Shown here piece by piece: positions 62,386 to 64,000 of a DNA stretch of 64,000 bases. The position numbers and the translations under genes are program-made. Each line of letters begins with the position of its first letter. The first letter of the stretch is position 1. Location: assembly GCA_003254885.1 (NCBI GenBank), contig QANT01007641.1:1-64000 (forward strand), given 5' to 3'. The notes under the pieces were generated by a model that was not told the DNA's origin, made no database searches, and saw only the letters and a program-made list of their open reading frames with translations. The DNA comes from Purshia tridentata (lineage: Eukaryota; Streptophyta; Magnoliopsida; Rosales; Rosaceae).

Positions 62386-64000
62386 TTCTGCCCAAAAGTA
62401 ACAAAACAAAGTCCAACACTTTACTCCAAGCTCTTAAGCCCCCGCACCAGTAACTGATTTCCAACAAATCAAAAACACACAAACAGACTTCCATTAATTG
62501 GATATTCCACTATACTTAAAGAAAAACAAAAATAATAGATAAGAACCAATAAGATGTTGTTTTAATAAATTTTTTTTTGTAGTTTTTTGCTTATGTAGAC
62601 CAGATCAATCAGAATACCTCAATGATATCCGAAAGACTGAAAACAGACTTGTCCTGAGCCTTGAGAGCCAGAAAAACTGAGAAAACAGACTCGGCTTTTC
62701 CCGAGAAACAAACAGATTCTGCAGTCTGATTGGGAGGAAATAGAAGAAAACGAACAGGAAACAGGAGAAATCGAAGAGAAGAAAGCAAAATCGAAATCCG
62801 TACAAGAAAATAGAGGGGATTATGAGAGTAGAGAGGACGCGCATATCGATCTTCAGAGTTATAAGGAGGAAGAAAGTAAAAGCAGGGGCTGCCACGTCAG
62901 AGTGAGTATTTTTACTTTTCAATTTTTGTTTTTTATTTGATAAGTTTGGCGTAGAAAATTCGAGAAGGCCCTGGGAATCTTGTGGCTGAGAACGCAGGGG
63001 GGCCCCTAGACACCCGGCACTTTGAGGTGCGGTGTCTCCCTCCTTTTCGGCTTTTCCTCCAAAAAAATAAAAAGGAAAATCCGTATTATTATTTTTGTGA
63101 GATTCTTAGACTCCACATAGTGAAGTTTGGATAAAGACAAAAGTGAGAGGCTTTTACCAAAAATTACTATAATTAGATTTTTATGTTTTGAACGAAGAAT
63201 TGAAGATAAGATTTTGGGCGACTATTACAGTGAGTACTATAATTTTGGGGTGGGTGCTAAGTGCTGAGTCTGAGCAAATAAAAAAGTGTGAATTATTTTT
63301 AGGAAATGGAAAAATATCTAAGCCACAAAAACAAGGAGAGACAAAGAAGGGTGGGTAGGCCGTAGGCCAAGTCACAAGTGCAAGTGGTGTCTCTTCGGTC
63401 TTCAATCTTAATCATCATCTTAAAGAATGTGAAGAAAATAGAAATGCAACTGTGTGTTTACCCAAAATAGAGAGACGTGAGGCTGAGCTGGCCCACACAA
63501 CAACCACAAGCGGATTTTATCTGCGCTTTTCGACACCTCAGCTGCCCTTTTTCGTCCTGGCTTCCCTATTTCAACGCCACGTGGCCCCGAATCCAGGCCA
63601 CACAATTTCCAGATGAAGTTGCTAGAAGTTGGAAATATGAGAACCACAAGTTTGTACATCATTCGGGAAGATTTGAGTATTTAATTGGGTTTTGTTTGGT
63701 TGGATTTAAAACCTCAAAAGGGACATTGACACGTGCCCCCGAACCACATGCGAGGTCAATAAAGGATATAACTATTAATTAATGAATTAATAAAACGAAA
63801 GGTGTATATTTCTCTAATACTCTTTTTGAGGTTGTGGGGATCGGTATCTTCTTAGTTCTTATCATACCTTATCTTTCTGTTTATTTTATGATATTCATAA
63901 TATCATCTATCCATCGTATATTGATGTGTTTGTTTGGGTGTGCCTTCTGCCAATCCCCCACTGCCACTCCACTGGCCACTAATCGCTTTTGGAACTGGAG
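62386..64000. other. RVE 5' leader, promoter and intergenic flank
   Basis: Above the RVE start the sequence is AT-rich to about 62600. A purine-rich leader (minus strand) near 62640-62870 probably holds the transcription start. Beyond 62900 I find no gene, only possible G-boxes noted separately. Confidence 0.5.
63576..63585. promoter_or_regulatory. Palindromic G-box GCCACGTGGC upstream of RVE
   Basis: A ten-base perfect G-box palindrome lies 1.2 kb upstream of the RVE start; another CACGTG lies at 63730-63735 and an ACGTCA-type core near 62893. These are binding sites for bZIP and bHLH (PIF) light and ABA factors. They could serve RVE or a gene beyond the window. Confidence 0.4.

Noticed and set aside
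1-64000. CRISPR array, bacterial operons or virus-derived elements
   Set aside because: No spaced direct repeats, no prokaryotic gene packing and no capsid, polymerase or LTR signals were recognised in this plant sequence.

Overview
This window is nuclear DNA from a flowering plant. It shows spliced genes with AT-rich introns, plant-specific families (NAC, germin-like, DYW-type PPR, AGO1 with a miR168 site, sucrose synthase) and many short TA, GA and GT repeats. Protein flavour suggests a woody eudicot, probably Rosaceae, but that assignment is an impression rather than something the sequence proves. Most genes lie on the minus strand. I recognise no virus-derived or LTR element.

Layout. 1-396 (-): 5' end of a broken CYP716-type cytochrome P450, cut by the window edge. 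1213-8795 (-): NOT3, a CCR4-NOT subunit, head to head with 9271-11444 (+): plastid rhodanese STR8. 12490-13636 (+): intronless MAPKKK-like kinase with two apparent one-base frameshifts. 14223-15057 (-): germin-like protein. 16882-17247 (-): FAM32A-like splicing factor. 19569-21229 (-): GT77/DUF271 glycosyltransferase. 24263-28077 (-): 900-residue sucrose synthase of the SUS6/7 class. 29205-35029 and 38231-44956 (-): two complete tandem AGO1 genes. 48053-50530 (-): 825-residue DYW-class PPR protein. 51993-54032 (+): short NAC transcription factor. 54563-57251 (-): DHH/DHHA1 phosphoesterase, head to head with 57499-58828 (+): organelle RRM protein, ORRM6-like. 59702-62385 (-): REVEILLE-type MYB.

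There is no operon-like pathway. The strongest regulatory unit is the AGO1 pair. Both copies keep the DEDH slicer residues, a 5'-UTR intron and a miR168 site. The site in the distal copy is perfectly complementary to canonical miR168, while the proximal copy has two mismatches, so the pair may be graded in its sensitivity to the AGO1-miR168 feedback loop. Other points of interest are a putative membrane-spanning tail on the sucrose synthase encoded by a separate last exon, two GC-AG introns, two compact divergent promoters, and an out-of-frame uORF over the NAC start codon. I do not see a wholly new system; the candidates are specific variations on known families.
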